A stretch of 47,002 nucleotides of DNA from an uncultured Lachnospiraceae bacterium (GTDB lineage Bacteria > Bacillota > Clostridia > Lachnospirales > Lachnospiraceae): NCBI GenBank assembly GCA_947630085.1, contig CANRGP010000005.1, positions 1 to 47,002 on the forward strand, read 5' to 3'. Both the position numbers and the translations under genes were made by a program. Each line of letters starts with the position of its first letter. Position 1 is the stretch's first letter. The notes beneath the pieces are model-generated. The model was given only the letters and a program-made list of their open reading frames with translations. It was not told the DNA's origin and did not search any database. Positions 26,423 through 35,232 of the stretch are shown here, piece after piece.

Positions 26423-26464
26423 CGGAAGAGCAACCGAAGATCATAATGAGAAGGAGAAGCAGAC

Positions 26465-27229
26465 ATGAGCATCTTGCAGGTAACCAACGTAAAAAAGATC
26501 TATACGACACGCTTCGGGGGAAGCAGGGTCGAGGCGCTCCGAGACGTAAGCTTTATGGTGGAAAAGGGAGAATATGTGGTGATCATGGGCGAGTCCGGAT
26601 CCGGAAAGACCACCCTGCTGAACATCATTGCCTCCCTGGACCGCCCCACGTCCGGAAGCGTTCTCCTTGACGGGGAGGACCTGGCTCTTCTGGGGCAGTC
26701 GAGGGCCGCCGCGTTCCGGAGGGAAAATCTGGGGTTCGTTTTTCAGGAATTCAATCTTCTGGACACATTTTCGATCGAGGACAATATCTATCTGCCCCTC
26801 GTGCTCGCCGGAAAGGGATACGCGGAGATGCAGAAGCGCCTGGAGCCCATTGCCGCGACGCTTCAGATCGCCGATATCCTGAAAAAATATCCGTATGAGG
26901 TGTCTGGGGGACAGAAGCAGCGGGCGGCGGTGGCCAGGGCCCTGATCACGGAGCCCAAGCTGATCCTCGCGGATGAGCCGACCGGGGCATTGGATTCGCG
27001 GGCGACGGATGAGCTCCTTGCGCTTTTCGGAAGGATCAATGCGGCGGGGCAGACCATCGTCATGGTGACCCATTCCGTCAAGGCCGCGAGCAATGCGGGG
27101 CGGGTGCTCTTCATCAAGGACGGCGAGGTCTTCCACCAGATATACCGCGGAAATTCCTCGTCCGGACAGATGTACCAGAAGATATCCGACACGCTTATCA
27201 TGCTTCAGACGGGTGGTGAGCGCAGATGA
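26465..27229 (+). CDS. BceA-like ABC transporter ATP-binding protein
   Basis: 254 residues. Walker A GESGSGKTT (42-50), ABC signature VSGGQKQR, Walker B LILADEPTGALD and the H-loop in MVTHS are all intact. The MacB/LolD-like subfamily and the neighbours (BceR, BceS, FtsX permease) identify a peptide-antibiotic sensing and resistance module. ATG 26465 has AAGGAG upstream. Its stop overlaps the permease start (ATGA), so the pair is translationally coupled. Confidence 0.95.
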   Translation: MSILQVTNVKKIYTTRFGGSRVEALRDVSFMVEKGEYVVIMGESGSGKTTLLNIIASLDRPTSGSVLLDGEDLALLGQSRAAAFRRENLGFVFQEFNLLDTFSIEDNIYLPLVLAGKGYAEMQKRLEPIAATLQIADILKKYPYEVSGGQKQRAAVARALITEPKLILADEPTGALDSRATDELLALFGRINAAGQTIVMVTHSVKAASNAGRVLFIKDGEVFHQIYRGNSSSGQMYQKISDTLIMLQTGGERR

Positions 27230-29307
27230 GAACGCATTTGTATATCCGGCTTGCGGCCGACGGGATCCGCAAAAACGGACGCCTGTATTTTCCGTACATT
27301 TTTACCGGCTGGATCATGGTGATGATCCATTATCTTCTGGCCTACCTCGGGTCCGCGTCGGTGATGTCCCATGTGCGGGGAGAAGAATTCGTTGCCTGGA
27401 TCCTCTCCCTGGGGGCCATCGTGGTCCGCCTGTTTTCGGCGATCTTTCTCTTTTACACCAATTCCTTCCTGATCCGTCAGAGAACCCGGGAATTCGGTCT
27501 GTACCATATCCTGGGGATGAACAAGAAAAATATCGGGAGGATCATGGTCTGGGAGAGCGTGTTTTCGACGCTGGCGTCCGTCTTCGGCGGACTTGTCCTG
27601 GGGATTTTGTTTTCCAAGCTGGGAGAGTTCGGCCTTCTGTATGTTCTTGGACTGTCCGCCGAATATACGATGAGCGTCGATCCTTCGGCCGTGTGGCTGA
27701 CCGTGCGGGTCTATGGAGAAATCTATCTGTTTCTCCTGATCTGCTCCGTTGTCCGTGTCTGGCTCATGAAGCCGCTGGAACTTCTGCTGAGCAGCCGGAC
27801 AGGAGACAGGCCCCCCAGGGCCCGATGGCTGATCACCCTGGCAGGAGCGCTGATCCTGGGAGCGGCGTATTATCTGGCCGTCACCATACAGGAGCCTCTG
27901 CAGGCCCTTCTGGTCTTCTTTGTGGCGGTGACCATGGTGATCGTGTCGACCTACATTCTGTTCGAGTCGGGATCCGTCACCCTGTGCCGTTTCCTGCAGG
28001 GGAACAGGAAATATTATTACCGGCCCAACCATTTCGTTTCGGTATCCTCTATGGCTTACCGGATGCGCAGGAACGGGGCCGGGCTGGCATCCATATGTAT
28101 TATGAGCACGATGATCCTGGTGATGCTTTCCTGTACGGTCAGCCTCTATATGGGAGAAGAATCGTCGCTGCGGGAACGGTATCCGAGGCAGATCGAGGCG
28201 GAGCTGCATCTGGACAGCACCGAAAATTTCGGCGGAGAGAAGATCCGGGAGTTCCGCGAGGCGCTCGCGGCTCCGGCCGGCTCCGGGGAGACATCGGATG
28301 TACCGCGGCAGGAAAACGTCATGGAGTACAGAAAGCTGGAGATGTATGGTGTCCCGATAGACGGTGCGTATGTGATCGATATGGAAGATCCGCGTTTGCG
28401 GGACGGACGCGGGATGGATGCCATGGTAAGCTCGATTCAGATATTTTCACTTGACGATTACAACCGGATGATGGGGACCGAAGAAACCCTGGAGGACGAC
28501 GAGTGTCTCATCTGGTGCGGCGGCGGATACGGATCGGATCATGTTGCCCTGGACGGGGGAGGATGCTTCCGGGTGAAAAAGCAGACGGACGCTTTTTTTG
28601 AGTCAGGATTTCGAGCGGAGATCAACATCTCGCAGGTCCTGAACGTGGTGGTGAAGGATCTCGACAGTGCGGCGGAATCACTTTACGCGATCAGGAACAG
28701 CAGCGGAAACCCCTGCGTTGAGCTGATCTGGGAATACGGGTACGACATGGAGGGAGGAGAGACGAAAAAAGCGGAGGAAGAGGGAGCGCGGCTTACCGGG
28801 CTTTTGAAGGGCCTGCGCGAGGCCGAAGACAGCGGGATCAGCCGTGCGTCTGTGTGGATGCGGTATGTGGAGAGGCAGTACGATGTCGCCTTAAACGGCG
28901 GACTCATGTTCCTTGGGATCCTGTTAAGCCTTGTATTTGCCATTGCCTCTGTTCTGATCATCTATTACAAGCAGATCTCGGAGGGGTATGAGGACCGGTC
29001 CCGCTTTGTTATCATGCAGAAGGTGGGAATGACGGGAAGAGAGATCCGAAGGAATATCAACTCGCAGATCCTTACGGTATTTTTCCTTCCGCTTTTGTTC
29101 GCCGGACTGCACCTGGCTTTCGCGTTCCCCCTTCTGTGGAAGATCATGCGGCTGTTCGGCTCGATCGATTTTTCTCTTTTCGTCCGGATGACGCTGTTCT
29201 GCTATGTGGTGTTCGGCGCGCTGTACGCGGCCGTATACAAGATGACGGCGGGGGCCTATTACGGTATCGTGAGCCGGGCGTTTTCCGCGGGCGAAGGAGC
29301 CAACTGA
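27226..29307 (+). CDS. BceB-like FtsX-family ABC transporter permease
   Basis: 693 residues with about ten TM segments. Layout: TM pair and FtsX-like bundle at the N-terminus (RTREFGLYHILGMNKKNI is the typical cytoplasmic motif), a large extracellular domain (about 310-545) that in BceB binds peptide/lipid targets, and C-terminal TM segments with FVIMQKVGMTGREIRRNI. The transporter removes lantibiotics or bacitracin-like drugs from lipid targets and signals flux to the kinase. The sensor kinase gene here is interrupted, so signalling may be altered while the transporter is intact. Confidence 0.93.
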   Translation: MRTHLYIRLAADGIRKNGRLYFPYIFTGWIMVMIHYLLAYLGSASVMSHVRGEEFVAWILSLGAIVVRLFSAIFLFYTNSFLIRQRTREFGLYHILGMNKKNIGRIMVWESVFSTLASVFGGLVLGILFSKLGEFGLLYVLGLSAEYTMSVDPSAVWLTVRVYGEIYLFLLICSVVRVWLMKPLELLLSSRTGDRPPRARWLITLAGALILGAAYYLAVTIQEPLQALLVFFVAVTMVIVSTYILFESGSVTLCRFLQGNRKYYYRPNHFVSVSSMAYRMRRNGAGLASICIMSTMILVMLSCTVSLYMGEESSLRERYPRQIEAELHLDSTENFGGEKIREFREALAAPAGSGETSDVPRQENVMEYRKLEMYGVPIDGAYVIDMEDPRLRDGRGMDAMVSSIQIFSLDDYNRMMGTEETLEDDECLIWCGGGYGSDHVALDGGGCFRVKKQTDAFFESGFRAEINISQVLNVVVKDLDSAAESLYAIRNSSGNPCVELIWEYGYDMEGGETKKAEEEGARLTGLLKGLREAEDSGISRASVWMRYVERQYDVALNGGLMFLGILLSLVFAIASVLIIYYKQISEGYEDRSRFVIMQKVGMTGREIRRNINSQILTVFFLPLLFAGLHLAFAFPLLWKIMRLFGSIDFSLFVRMTLFCYVVFGALYAAVYKMTAGAYYGIVSRAFSAGEGAN

Positions 29308-29336
29308 ATGAGGATACCTCGGGTTTTCAAAAACGC

Positions 29337-29365
29337 TTGACATAGTTTTAAAAACCATATATACT
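29337..29365 (+). promoter_or_regulatory. degV promoter
   Basis: Perfect TTGACA (29337-29342), 17 bp, TATACT (29360-29365). One of the strongest promoters in the window. Confidence 0.88.
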
Positions 29366-29380
29366 ATTTTGTATATATGG
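29355..29380. promoter_or_regulatory. Operator-like perfect palindrome over the degV -10
   Basis: CCATATATAC and GTATATATGG form a perfect 10-bp inverted repeat with a 6-bp centre. It covers the -10 box and the likely start site, so a dimeric repressor bound here would block transcription. The repressor is unknown. Confidence 0.6.
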
Positions 29381-29421
29381 CTGACATAGTCATGAAGCGA
29401 AGAAAACAAGAGGTGTCCGGT

Positions 29422-30252
29422 ATGAAATACAAGATCGTTGCAGATTCCTCGGCAAACATCCGCGAGAGGGAGAGAGGGGATTTTTCCAGCGTCCCCCTGC
29501 GGATCGTTACCGCCCGGAAAGAGTATGTGGATACGAAGGATCTTGATGTGGCCCGTATGGTGGAGGAGCTTCAGGCATACAAGGGCAAGTCGGGGACATC
29601 GTGCCCCAATATCCATGACTGGCTGGAGGCGTTTGGCGGCGCGGATGTGGTTCTGGCCGTTACCATTACAAGCGGCCTGTCCGGCAGCTATGCTTCCGGG
29701 GCGCAGGCCGCGGCCGAATATGAGGAGACGCATCCCGGCTCCAGGGTCCTCGTGGTGGATTCTCTTTCGGCGGGGCCGGAGATGGAGCTTCTGATCGAAA
29801 AGATGGAGGAAGCGGTGTCGGAGGGCCTGTCCTTTGAACAGATCAGGGAGGTGATCGGCAGCTACCGTAAGAAGACACATCTTCTTTTCGCCCTGGAACA
29901 TCTGGACAACCTTTCCCGGAACGGACGCGTCAACCCGCTTCTGGCAAAGATGGCGGGCGTATTTGGGATCCGTATGGTGGGAAAGGCCAGCGACGCGGGA
30001 ATCCTTCAGCCGCTGCACAAATGCCGCGGCGCCGCCAGGACGACAGAGGTTATCTGGGAGGAGATGCTCGCGCACGGGTACTGCGGCGGCAAGGTCCGTC
30101 TTGCCCACTGCCTGAACCCGGACGCGGCGCAGGCCCTGGCGGACATGATCCGGACCCGTTTTCCCGAAGCGGATATTCTGATCCGGCCCACCGCGGGACT
30201 CTGCAGCTTTTATGCGGAGAAGGGCGGTCTTATGATCGGATACGAAGGATAA
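29422..30252 (+). CDS. DegV family (FakB-like) fatty-acid-binding protein
   Basis: 276 residues. The frame is open from 29377 inside the promoter region, but GAGGTG upstream of ATG 29422 sets the start (MKYKIVADSSANI). DegV/FakB proteins bind a fatty acid and present it to the FakA kinase for phospholipid synthesis. Typical motifs are KSGTSCPNIHDWLEAF, VTITSGLSGSY, VVDSLSAGPE and FALEHLDNLSRNGRVN. No full fakA is in the window; only a FakA_C-like small protein occurs in the arginine operon. A palindromic operator covers the promoter. Confidence 0.92.
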   Translation: MKYKIVADSSANIRERERGDFSSVPLRIVTARKEYVDTKDLDVARMVEELQAYKGKSGTSCPNIHDWLEAFGGADVVLAVTITSGLSGSYASGAQAAAEYEETHPGSRVLVVDSLSAGPEMELLIEKMEEAVSEGLSFEQIREVIGSYRKKTHLLFALEHLDNLSRNGRVNPLLAKMAGVFGIRMVGKASDAGILQPLHKCRGAARTTEVIWEEMLAHGYCGGKVRLAHCLNPDAAQALADMIRTRFPEADILIRPTAGLCSFYAEKGGLMIGYEG

Positions 30253-30397
30253 TATACTGCGGAACCGTTTTTTGCGGCTTCCGTCGAACTTTGCGGTGAG
30301 ATCCGGCGCCTTTCCCGGGCCGCCGGCGCCAAAAACTGAATAATCCCGGGATATTGACAGGCGGACGCAGCTTTTTTGCCGCTTTTTCCGTATCTTT

Positions 30398-30425
30398 AGG
30401 AGCCCTTTTCGGGGGCTCCTTTTTT
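30398..30425 (+). terminator. Rho-independent terminator between degV and spo0A
   Basis: AGGAGCCC/GGGCTCCT stem followed by a T-tract of seven. Strong intrinsic terminator. The rest of the 317-bp degV-spo0A gap holds the spo0A control region and nothing else I recognise. Confidence 0.92.
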
Positions 30426-30484
30426 GATGCTGCTCTTTATCGCCGGCGGAAGACATAAAAATCCGGAAAACATTGAAACCCCTG

Positions 30485-30491
30485 TGTCGAA
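30485..30491 (+). promoter_or_regulatory. Candidate 0A box upstream of spo0A
   Basis: TGTCGAA fits the Spo0A box TGNCGAA exactly and lies about 20 bp upstream of the -35, suggesting autoregulation. A 7-mer can occur by chance, but the location is apt. Confidence 0.5.
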
Positions 30492-30509
30492 ACTTGCGGC
30501 TGAATTTAT

Positions 30510-30539
30510 TTGCAAGGCCCTTTTTGACGATACTATAAT
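30510..30539 (+). promoter_or_regulatory. spo0A promoter
   Basis: TTGCAA (30510-30515), 18 bp, TATAAT (30534-30539). The -10 lies between ACGAT and ATCGT, a small inverted repeat. Confidence 0.65.
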
Positions 30540-30569
30540 CGTTATACCAACAAAAAAGGAGGACAAAAA

Positions 30570-31382
30570 ATGACACCTACCTTAAACGTAGCGATTGCGG
30601 AGGATAATCCGAAAACACTGAACCTGCTGGATTCGATCCTTGCCGAAGAAGAGGGGATCAAGGTCGTGGGAAAGGCGGAAACGGGGGAAGAAGCTTACGA
30701 CATGATCATAAATACCAGGCCGGACGTGGTTCTTCTGGACATCATCATGCCGGGAATGGACGGACTTACGGTGATGGAAAAAGTAAAGAATGAGGATACG
30801 CTGGAGAAAAAGCCGTCGTTTATCATGGTTTCCGCTGCAGGAAGCGAAAATGTGACCGAAGATGCGTTCCGTCTGGGAGCCAATTATTTTATCATGAAGC
30901 CCTTTACGCGTGAGGTCATTGTAGATAAGATCCGCAGGCTGGGCGGATACGCGCTGAGGCCGAAGGGCGTGGCTCTGCCCAGGGCGCGAAAGGTAAGACC
31001 CTACGAGAGCCAGGTCGAGTATATGGAGCAGAACCTGGAAAATGATGTGACCCAGATCCTTCACGAGATCGGTGTGCCCGCCCACATCAAAGGGTATCAG
31101 TATCTCCGGGACGCCATTACCTCATCGGTAATGGATCAGGATATGCTGGCATCGGTGACCAAGGTCCTCTATCCCAATATTGCCAAGAAGTACCAGACTA
31201 CGCCGAGCCGCGTGGAGCGGGCCATCCGCCATGCCATCGAGGTGGCCTGGAGCCGGGGAAAGATGGATACCATCAATGAGATCTTCGGATATACCGTGAG
31301 CAACGGGAAAGGAAAACCCACCAACTCCGAGTTCATCGCCCTCCTGTCGGACAAGATCCGTCTGGATTATAAGCGAATGTAG
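30570..31382 (+). CDS. spo0A: Sporulation master response regulator Spo0A
   Basis: 270 residues. N-terminal receiver with Glu11/Asp12, phospho-site Asp57 ([13 protein letters not shown]) and Lys in YFIMKPF. The C-terminal Spo0A DNA-binding domain is complete: [20 protein letters not shown], the recognition region [17 protein letters not shown] and the end [15 protein letters not shown] strong GGAGG precedes ATG 30570. No spoIVB is directly upstream as in many clostridia; a DegV gene and terminator sit there instead. It indicates an endospore-former or close relative. Confidence 0.97.
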   Translation: MTPTLNVAIAEDNPKTLNLLDSILAEEEGIKVVGKAETGEEAYDMIINTRPDVVLLDIIMPGMDGLTVMEKVKNEDTLEKKPSFIMVSAAGSENVTEDAFRLGANYFIMKPFTREVIVDKIRRLGGYALRPKGVALPRARKVRPYESQVEYMEQNLENDVTQILHEIGVPAHIKGYQYLRDAITSSVMDQDMLASVTKVLYPNIAKKYQTTPSRVERAIRHAIEVAWSRGKMDTINEIFGYTVSNGKGKPTNSEFIALLSDKIRLDYKRM

Positions 31383-31436
31383 ATCCCGGCTTTTGACAGA
31401 ATATGCAGAATACGAACAAAACTTCTAAGAAGATAC

Positions 31437-31465
31437 TTCCTAATTCCCAAAAAATATTGTATACT
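31437..31465 (+). promoter_or_regulatory. Candidate glgA promoter
   Basis: TATACT at 31460-31465 with TTCCTA 17 bp upstream. The -10 is good, the -35 poor, and the ATG is 49 bp downstream. Confidence 0.4.
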
Positions 31466-31514
31466 ATAGGCATGGATGATTTTAGTGGATTCCAAACAGA
31501 GGAGGATTTCTTTC

Positions 31515-32957
31515 ATGAAAAAGATTTTGTTCGTTGCGTCGGAGGCAGTTCCTTTTATCAAAACGGGCGGTCTGGCGGACGTAGTCGGCTCTCTTCCCAA
31601 GTGCTTTGACAAGGAATATTATGATGTCAGAGTCATGATCCCCAAGTATATGTGCATGAGGCAGGAGTGGAAGGACCGTCTGGAGTATGTGTCCCACTTT
31701 TACATGGACTATCTGGGGCAGAGCCGCTACGTGGGGATTCTCAAGAGCGAATACGAGGGGGTTACGTATTACTTTATCGACAACGAGTGGTATTTCAGCG
31801 GATATGCTCCTTACGGGGACTGGCTGTTTGACCTGCAGAAGTTCGCATTTTTCTGCAACGCCGCTCTGTCTGCCCTTCCCGTCATCGGCTTTAAGCCGGA
31901 TGTGGTCCACTGCCACGACTGGCAGACGGCCCTGATCCCGGTCTATTTAAAGGACCGTTTCCGCGGCGGAGAATTTTTCTGGAGCATGAAGTCCGTTATC
32001 ACCATCCACAATCTGAAATTCCAGGGGATATGGAATGTGGATACCATCCGCTACCTGACCGGGCTCTCCAATTACTATTTCACCCCTGACAAGCTGGAGG
32101 CGTACAAGGACGGCAATCTCCTCAAGGGAGGGATCGTCTATGCCGACGCGATTACCACCGTCAGCGATACGTATGCGAAAGAGATCCAGATGCCATTTTA
32201 CGGGGAAAAGCTGGACGGCCTGATGCGGGCCAGGTCCAACAGCCTCCGTGGGATCGTCAACGGGATCGATTACGAGGAGTTCAATCCGGAGACGGATGAA
32301 TTCATTGTCAAGAATTACAATGCGTCCAATTTCCGCAGACAGAAGGTGAAGAATAAGGTCGCTCTCCAGAAGGAGCTCGGGCTGACCGAGGATCCCAAGG
32401 TCATGATGATCGGCATTGTATCCCGCCTTACGGACCAGAAGGGCTTCGATCTGATCCAGTGCGTGATGGATGAGCTCTGCCAGGACTGCATCCAGATCGT
32501 GGTCCTGGGGACCGGTGAGGAGCGCTATGAGAATATGTTCCGCCACTTTGCGTGGAAGTACCAGGGCAAGGTGTCCGCGAATATCTATTATTCCAATCCG
32601 CTTTCCCATCGGATCTATGCCGCCTGCGACGCGTTCCTGATGCCGTCCCTGTTCGAGCCGTGCGGTCTGAGCCAGCTGATGGCGCTGCGCTACGGAACGC
32701 TTCCCATCGTCCGCGAGACGGGCGGACTGAAGGACACCGTGGAGCCCTACAATGAGTTCGCCAACACGGGGACCGGTTTTTCCTTCTGCAATTACAATGC
32801 GCATGAGATGATGAACACGGTCCGCTACGCGGAAAAGATATTCTATGACAGGAAGAAGGACTGGAACAAAATCGTTGACCGGGCTATGGCCAAGGATTTC
32901 TCCTGGCAGGCATCGGCGCTGAAGTATCAGGAAATGTACGACTGGCTGATTGGATGA
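31515..32957 (+). CDS. glgA: Glycogen (starch) synthase, GT5 family
   Basis: Adds glucose from ADP-glucose to the growing alpha-1,4-glucan. 480 residues. The frame is open from 31476, but GGAGG places the start at ATG 31515 (MKKILFVASEAVPFIKTGGLADV). KTGGLADV is the nucleotide-sugar motif, HCHDWQTALIPVYLK and the C-terminal MPSLFEPCGLSQLMALRYG are GT5 signatures. No other glg genes adjoin it. It leads a tightly spaced run with PAP2-like, HAD and PrsA-like genes. Confidence 0.95.
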   Translation: MKKILFVASEAVPFIKTGGLADVVGSLPKCFDKEYYDVRVMIPKYMCMRQEWKDRLEYVSHFYMDYLGQSRYVGILKSEYEGVTYYFIDNEWYFSGYAPYGDWLFDLQKFAFFCNAALSALPVIGFKPDVVHCHDWQTALIPVYLKDRFRGGEFFWSMKSVITIHNLKFQGIWNVDTIRYLTGLSNYYFTPDKLEAYKDGNLLKGGIVYADAITTVSDTYAKEIQMPFYGEKLDGLMRARSNSLRGIVNGIDYEEFNPETDEFIVKNYNASNFRRQKVKNKVALQKELGLTEDPKVMMIGIVSRLTDQKGFDLIQCVMDELCQDCIQIVVLGTGEERYENMFRHFAWKYQGKVSANIYYSNPLSHRIYAACDAFLMPSLFEPCGLSQLMALRYGTLPIVRETGGLKDTVEPYNEFANTGTGFSFCNYNAHEMMNTVRYAEKIFYDRKKDWNKIVDRAMAKDFSWQASALKYQEMYDWLIG

Positions 32958-32964
32958 TGATAAG

Positions 32965-33420
32965 ATGAATATTCTGAATGAACTGGCGGGAAACCGGATC
33001 CTGATCAGCTCCGTGACCGCGTGGATCGTAGCTCAGGTGCTCAAAACGATCATTGACGGTGCGTTCAATCACAGCTTTGATATCGGACGCATGGTGGGCT
33101 CCGGAGGGATGCCGAGTTCGCACTCCGCCACGGTGTGCGCCCTTGTGGTGTCCTCCGGGATCCGCTACGGGCTGGGCTCCTTTGAGTTTGCCGTCAGTTT
33201 TGTGCTGGCGTCCGTGGTCATGTACGATGCCATCGGCGTCCGCAGGGAGACGGGCAGGCAGGCGCATCTGCTGAATATGATCGTGGAGCAGGACTGGTTT
33301 AAGCTGAATGACAAAGAAGTGCAGGAAAAACTGAAGGAGTTTGTGGGACATACGCCGCTCCAGGTGCTCGTCGGAGGGCTTCTGGGGATCCTGACTGCGG
33401 TGATTGTCGGAATGGTATAG
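32965..33420 (+). CDS. Divergent PAP2 family membrane protein (DUF212)
   Basis: 151 residues, about four TM segments. ATG 32965 is 8 nt after the glgA stop and is preferred to the TTG at 32950. GRMVGSGGMPSSHSATVCAL is the family form of the PAP2 phosphatase motif (SxxxSSHS) and YDAIGVRRETGRQA the second motif. Probably acts on a lipid phosphate in the membrane; activity unproven for this branch. Confidence 0.88.
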   Translation: MNILNELAGNRILISSVTAWIVAQVLKTIIDGAFNHSFDIGRMVGSGGMPSSHSATVCALVVSSGIRYGLGSFEFAVSFVLASVVMYDAIGVRRETGRQAHLLNMIVEQDWFKLNDKEVQEKLKEFVGHTPLQVLVGGLLGILTAVIVGMV

Positions 33421-33425
33421 ACGAT

Positions 33426-34208
33426 ATGATAAAGCTGATAGCATCGGATATTGACGGGACTCTGGTGAAGGACGGTTCCCATGAGCTGAATCCGGAACTC
33501 TACGGCATTATTTCCGCGCTGCATGAGAGAGGGATCCAGTTCGCCGCCGCCAGCGGACGGCAGTGGATCAGCATTGAGAAGCTGTTTTCGCCCGTCTGCC
33601 GGAAGATATTTTATCTGTCGGACAACGGATCGTATATTGGCTGCTGCGGCAGGAGCCTGTTTCTCAACACCATTGACCGGGATATGGCGGTAGAGCTGAT
33701 CCGGGATATCCGCTCGGTTCCCGGGCTGGAGGTCATGGTCAGCGGCCCGGACGTGATCTACCTGGATACGAAGGACGAGGAATTCCTTGACTGGTGCGTG
33801 CACGGCTACCGCTTCCGGATCCGGCAGGTGAAGGATGTGGCGGAGGTGGACGACCGGATCATAAAGGTCTCCGCCTACAAGAAGCACGGGATCCAGGCGG
33901 CGACGACCGGGATCGTAAGCCGGTATTCGGACCGGATGAAGGTGTCCGTCTCCGGGGATATGTGGCTGGACTGTATGGCAAGGGGCGTCAGCAAGGGCCA
34001 CGCCATCGCCACGCTCCAGGAGAGCCTGGATATCCGGCCGGAGGAGACGATGGTCTTTGGCGACCAGATGAATGACCTGGAGATGATGGACCAGGCATAT
34101 TACAGCTTTGCCGTGGGGAACGCGAGGCCGGAGGTCAAGGCGGCGGCCCGTTTCCGGGCGGATACCAATCAGAACGACGGGGTCCTGAAGATCCTGAAGT
34201 GTCTGTAA
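33426..34208 (+). CDS. Cof-type HAD-IIB family phosphatase
   Basis: 260 residues. Motif I ASDIDGTLV (nucleophile Asp8 and acid Asp10), motif II AASGR, motif III Lys in the KGHAIATL region and motif IV FGDQMNDLEMM are all present, with the alpha/beta C2 cap between. Cof proteins dephosphorylate sugar phosphates or nucleotide-like molecules; substrate not predictable. Starts 5 nt after the PAP2-like stop and overlaps the frame of the next gene, so it is co-transcribed. Confidence 0.92.
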   Translation: MIKLIASDIDGTLVKDGSHELNPELYGIISALHERGIQFAAASGRQWISIEKLFSPVCRKIFYLSDNGSYIGCCGRSLFLNTIDRDMAVELIRDIRSVPGLEVMVSGPDVIYLDTKDEEFLDWCVHGYRFRIRQVKDVAEVDDRIIKVSAYKKHGIQAATTGIVSRYSDRMKVSVSGDMWLDCMARGVSKGHAIATLQESLDIRPEETMVFGDQMNDLEMMDQAYYSFAVGNARPEVKAAARFRADTNQNDGVLKILKCL

Positions 34209-34231
34209 TATCCAAAAAGCGGGAGAATCAG

Positions 34232-35218
34232 ATGAAAGACAGGACAGAGTATCGGATCACAAAATATACGGCTCAGATAGCGGCGTGGATCGCGCCGCTT
34301 CTGTTTGCTCTTCTGCTGACCGGATGCGGCGGCCTTTTCACCGGGGAGGAGCAGGAAGAGGAGGGGTATACCAGGGCCCAGGCCATGATCATTGTGGCCA
34401 CCGAGAGGAACCGATACGAGGCGGTGTATACGGATGAGATTTGGAATGTGGTCCTGGAGGACGGGACGAGCTTTGAACAGTATCTGCTCTCCCAGATCCG
34501 GAACTTTCTGACCGATCTGCGGACGATAAACCTTTTGGCGGAGAAGCAGGGGATCTCCCTGACCAGCGCGGAGCTGAGCAGGATCCAGTCCCTGGCCAGG
34601 AAGTATTATCTTGGGCTGAGCAGGGAAGACATCAGCTATATGGGGATCACGGAGGACGATGTGCTGACCATGTACCGGGAATATTATCTGGCGGATAAGA
34701 CGGTGCGGGAGCTGGCCGGCGGAGTGGATCTGGAGGTGAGCGACAGCGAGGCCAAGGTGATCACCGTCCGCGTTATCCAGATCTCCAGCCGGGAGGCGGC
34801 GGAGGCCGTTTACCGGCGCGTGAGCCAGGAGGGAAGCGACTTTTCCTCCATTGCCAGGGAAACCAGCGAGGGGGAAACGGTGGAGCGTCAGCTGGGAAGA
34901 GGAGAGGGCCCGAAGGCTCTCGAGGACGCGGCATTTTCTCTGGCCCCCGGAGAGATCAGCGGCCTGGTGGAGGGCGACGGCTGGTTTTATATCGTCCAGT
35001 GTGTCAGCGATTACGATGAAGAAGCGACGGCTCTGAGAAAGGAGCTGATCAGCGAAGAACGCAAAAATCAGGTGTTCCGGCAGATCCTCTCCCGGTTCGA
35101 GGCGGAAAATCCCACGGTATTTGCCGGGGACTACTGGGGCGAGATCCGCTTTCTTCCCGGAGAGCAGTCGGAGACATCGGATTTCTTTTCACTCTACCGG
35201 GAAGAATTTGGAGAATAG
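34232..35218 (+). CDS. PrsA-like peptidyl-prolyl isomerase lipoprotein
   Basis: 328 residues. The frame opens at GTG 34199, but GGGAG 7-8 nt before ATG 34232 marks the start. A lipoprotein signal peptide ends in LLTGC, with the lipidated Cys about residue 37. A SurA/PrsA-like helical N-domain is followed by a parvulin domain (about 175-270, VITVRVIQISSREAAEAVY, SDFSSIARETSEG, GEISGLVEGDGWFYIVQC). It folds exported proteins at the outer face of the membrane. Last gene of the glgA run. Confidence 0.88.
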   Translation: MKDRTEYRITKYTAQIAAWIAPLLFALLLTGCGGLFTGEEQEEEGYTRAQAMIIVATERNRYEAVYTDEIWNVVLEDGTSFEQYLLSQIRNFLTDLRTINLLAEKQGISLTSAELSRIQSLARKYYLGLSREDISYMGITEDDVLTMYREYYLADKTVRELAGGVDLEVSDSEAKVITVRVIQISSREAAEAVYRRVSQEGSDFSSIARETSEGETVERQLGRGEGPKALEDAAFSLAPGEISGLVEGDGWFYIVQCVSDYDEEATALRKELISEERKNQVFRQILSRFEAENPTVFAGDYWGEIRFLPGEQSETSDFFSLYREEFGE

Positions 35219-35232
35219 CGTCCCGCCGTAGT

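Noticed and set aside
27093-28454. 453-codon plus-strand frame overlapping the BceB-like permease
   Set aside because: Arg/Gly/Pro-rich shadow frame inside two clear ABC genes, without ribosome site or domain.
30354-30359. TTGACA in the degV-spo0A gap as a promoter
   Set aside because: No -10 sequence occurs at 16-19 bp, and a terminator lies 40 bp downstream.
28924-30576. 550-codon open frame on the minus strand
   Set aside because: It runs antisense through the permease end and the whole degV gene, crosses the degV promoter and the terminator, and encodes a basic, low-homology sequence. High GC makes such shadow frames common here.
31393-31398. TTGACA after spo0A as a glgA promoter
   Set aside because: Sequence at the expected -10 is ACAAAA-like; the TATACT at 31460 is too far away to pair with it.
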